From contig DATNFW010000011.1 of the NCBI GenBank assembly GCA_035606175.1, positions 1 through 6,982 on the forward strand: a stretch of DNA of 6,982 nt. The letters run 5' to 3'. The stretch is from JASHUC01 sp035606175 (GTDB lineage Bacteria > Pseudomonadota > Gammaproteobacteria > Steroidobacterales > Steroidobacteraceae). Made by a program: the position numbers and the translations under genes. The notes under the pieces were generated by a model, which did not search any database, was not told the origin of the DNA, and was given only the letters and a program-made list of their open reading frames with translations. Positions 5,272 to 6,982 of the stretch are shown piece by piece; within the stretch, counting starts at the first letter, position 1, and every line of letters begins with the position of its first letter.

Positions 5272-5718
5272 CCGCACCATGACGGCTGCGCGGCCGGCAG
5301 CGAGCGGCACGCCGGCGTGACTCACCGTGAAGGCGTATTGCCAGCTTTGAGCGTTTTGCAGCAGCCGTCGCGCCTCGACGAGCAGCTCACCCGGCAACGC
5401 CTCGATGTAGTCGCGGTGGAGCCGCACTTCGCGCAGCGACACGAGCATCCCGGGCTGCGCGCGTGCGCCCGCGGCCCGGGCGATGAGACCGCCGTGCACC
5501 GCCATCGCCTGCGCGCCGTACTCGCATAGATTGAGCGCGCGGAGCCGTCCGCGCGCGCGCAGCGGATTGTCCTCAGCGCGGTGGCTCGCGGTCGCGAGCA
5601 GGATGCGGTCCGCATCCCATTCGAGCACGCGCTCGAGCAGACACATCGTCCCCTGGTGCGGAATGAGCTCGGCAATCGCCTCGCCCCGAAGAATCCGATC
5701 TTCTTTGAGCCCGCTCAC
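5221..5718 (-). CDS. Hotdog-fold 3-hydroxyacyl-ACP dehydratase, aryl-polyene (ApeP-like) type
   Basis: A 165-residue FabZ-like hotdog protein. Seen: IPHQGTMCLLERV at 19-31, matching the PHR(x)PFLLVDRV start of FabZ, then HRAEDNPLRARGRL at 46-59 and CEYGAQAMAVHGG at 65-77 in place of the FabZ GHFPG motif and its Glu helix. That pattern (NPLR, EYxAQAMAVHG) is the one I associate with dehydratases of aryl-polyene/xanthomonadin clusters, which dehydrate ACP-bound 3-hydroxyacyl chains while the polyene grows. Glu66 is the likely acid; the His partner is not at the FabZ position. The start is GTG at 5718, in a GTGA overlap with the exporter stop, with GGAGGG 9 bases upstream; upstream and downstream genes are probably translated together. 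The 3' end overlaps the convergent NHL gene by 51 bases. An ApeP symbol would be a guess from motifs, so none is given. Confidence 0.82.
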   Translation of the reverse strand: MSGLKEDRILRGEAIAELIPHQGTMCLLERVLEWDADRILLATASHRAEDNPLRARGRLRALNLCEYGAQAMAVHGGLIARAAGARAQPGMLVSLREVRLHRDYIEALPGELLVEARRLLQNAQSWQYAFTVSHAGVPLAAGRAAVMVRSSLNRDLLDVPQARGP

Positions 5719-6982
5719 TTCGCCTCGCCCTCCGGCCGGACGAGCGCGAGTGCGAGCAAGTAATTGCCGACGACGCCGAGCACGACCGTCACGCCGATCG
5801 AGCGCAACACCGGAAGCGAGGAGCTCGCGAGGACCGCGAATACGGCGCACGCGGCGGCAGCGCACACCGTGATCGCGTGCAGCGTGCGACGCCGGCCCTC
5901 CGGGTCGTGCACCGAGCGCTCGGAGAACAATCCATAGTCGAGCCCGAGTCCTGCGGCGAGTACGAGCGCGATGAGATGGAACAGATTGAGCGCGACACCT
6001 GCCGCGTGCAGGATCGCGAGCGTGAGAAGCGCGGTGAGCGCCATGGGCGCGAGCACTCGCAGCGCCCGCGCCGGCGAGCCCAGCGCGGCGAGCACGACGA
6101 GCGCAAGCAGTACGGCGGCGCCGCCGATGCTCCAAACGATGCGCAGCCGCTGCCGGCTCACGAGCCGGTCCGACGCCTGGGCGAGATCGATGAGCTGGGC
6201 GGCGCCCGTGTTTGTCGCGAAACGCTGGACGGCCCCGGGGTCATGGACGTCAGTGAAAGTCACGAGGCCGGTCCAGCGGCCGGCCTGCTCGATCAGCAGG
6301 CTGCCGATCGTCAGCTCGAGCGGCGTGCCCGCCACGCGACTCGGTGTGAGCGGAGGCAGTTGCCGGGCGCGCTCCACGTCGCGCAGGAACGGCTCGAACA
6401 CGCCCGGCCGGAACGCCGTCCCCTCGAGCGCCCGGTCGAGTGCCGCGCGCAAGGTCGCCGCATCCGGAAGGCTCGCGCGCCGTCGCTCCTGTGTCGCGGC
6501 GCTCGGCAGGTATCGGGCGGCATCCTCGAAGCCGCTCGCCGCTCCGCGGGCGGCGAGCTGCTGCAGCGCGGGGGCCATCCGCTCCTCTCGAGCGAGGACG
6601 TCCTCGGCCGATGAGCCTTCCACCGTCATCAAATAACGGACGTCCGGCGCTCCGAGCTGCTCCCGCAGTCGCTCGTATTGCTGCAGCAGCGGTTGGGGAA
6701 TGGGTGTGAGGTGTCCGAGGTCGTTGTCCCACAGCGGACCGGGAACGAGCGCGAGCACCGCAATGGCTGCGGCCGCGAGCGCAGCGGCTGGCCAGCCGAG
6801 TCGCGGGAGCCGCGCACTGCGGGTGGCAAGCGCCGACGGCAGACGCATCTTCCCGCAATCGCGCGTGGCCGCCGGGGTGATTCGCGGCAGAAGATAGCGG
6901 GTCGACAGACCGGCGGCGGCGAGGCCCGCAATGTTGAAGCACGCGAGCTGAACGAGACCGACCACCCCGGAGAGGAGGAACG
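5715..6982 (-). CDS. MMPL/RND-type exporter, C-terminal half (5' truncated)
   Basis: About 422 residues are visible and the frame is open to the window's right edge, so the start lies beyond 6982; members of this family run to roughly 770-800 residues, so this is the second half. Seen on the minus strand: a membrane segment from the edge to about 6910, a basic loop, a further segment near 6800-6745, a large periplasmic domain (about 6740-6160) with the WDNDLGHLTP region typical after it, then a membrane block from about 6165 to 5730 carrying GLDYGLF (5925-5945), the counterpart of the conserved transmembrane Asp-Tyr pair of MMPL proteins used for proton coupling. Such exporters in aryl-polyene/xanthomonadin clusters are thought to move the pigment lipid towards the outer membrane. 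It is the upstream gene of an operon with the dehydratase (4-base overlap). The cargo is inferred from the neighbour only. Confidence 0.85.
   Translation of the reverse strand, partial: FLLSGVVGLVQLACFNIAGLAAAGLSTRYLLPRITPAATRDCGKMRLPSALATRSARLPRLGWPAAALAAAAIAVLALVPGPLWDNDLGHLTPIPQPLLQQYERLREQLGAPDVRYLMTVEGSSAEDVLAREERMAPALQQLAARGAASGFEDAARYLPSAATQERRRASLPDAATLRAALDRALEGTAFRPGVFEPFLRDVERARQLPPLTPSRVAGTPLELTIGSLLIEQAGRWTGLVTFTDVHDPGAVQRFATNTGAAQLIDLAQASDRLVSRQRLRIVWSIGGAAVLLALVVLAALGSPARALRVLAPMALTALLTLAILHAAGVALNLFHLIALVLAAGLGLDYGLFSERSVHDPEGRRRTLHAITVCAAAACAVFAVLASSSLPVLRSIGVTVVLGVVGNYLLALALVRPEGEAK

Noticed and set aside
5718..6135. Extension of the dehydratase frame upstream into the exporter gene
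   Set aside because: The stretch is Arg-rich shadow of the exporter; the GTG at 5718 with a GTGA overlap and ribosome site is a better start.
5877..6614. A 245-codon plus-strand open frame opposite the exporter
   Set aside because: Antisense shadow; the exporter has membrane segments and the GLDYGLF motif, while this frame is Arg/Glu-rich with no domain.

Overview
The window is GC-rich and gene-dense. It holds seven protein-coding genes, two of them cut by the window edges, and no stretch longer than about 120 bases without a gene. I see no tRNA, rRNA, CRISPR array, insertion sequence or prophage gene. Base composition and protein families point to a pseudomonadote, most likely a gammaproteobacterium of the Xanthomonadales/Steroidobacter/Nevskia kind. 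That placement is inference; no marker gene is present.

Layout, left to right: (1) the C-terminal part of a flavin-dependent halogenase-like oxidoreductase (+, 1-1365); (2) a citrate/2-methylcitrate synthase-family enzyme (-, 1316-2407); (3) a second citrate synthase-family protein with an N-terminal helix-turn-helix domain (+, 2521-3786), divergent from the first across a 113-base gap holding three adjacent inverted repeats; (4) a small two-helix membrane protein with a four-cysteine zinc ribbon (-, 3741-4043); (5) a secreted NHL beta-propeller resembling peptidylglycine amidating lyase and retaining its catalytic residues (+, 4162-5271); (6) a hotdog-fold 3-hydroxyacyl-ACP dehydratase (-, 5221-5718), translationally coupled by a GTGA overlap to (7) the C-terminal half of an MMPL/RND-type exporter (-, 5715-6982).

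Genes 6 and 7 look like the edge of an aryl-polyene/xanthomonadin-type pigment cluster that continues to the right of the window. Halogenase-like flavoproteins such as gene 1 are also found with such clusters, so genes 2-5 may be an insertion within, or a neighbour of, a pigment locus. The two citrate synthase paralogues form a self-contained divergent module in which the HTH protein is a natural candidate regulator of both genes.

Strand use is unusual: the first six genes alternate strand one by one. All three convergent junctions overlap by about 50 bases (50, 46 and 51) and two of them carry strong GC-rich hairpins inside the overlapping coding ends. Both divergent gaps are 113-118 bases and contain the only AT-richer, promoter-like DNA in the window.
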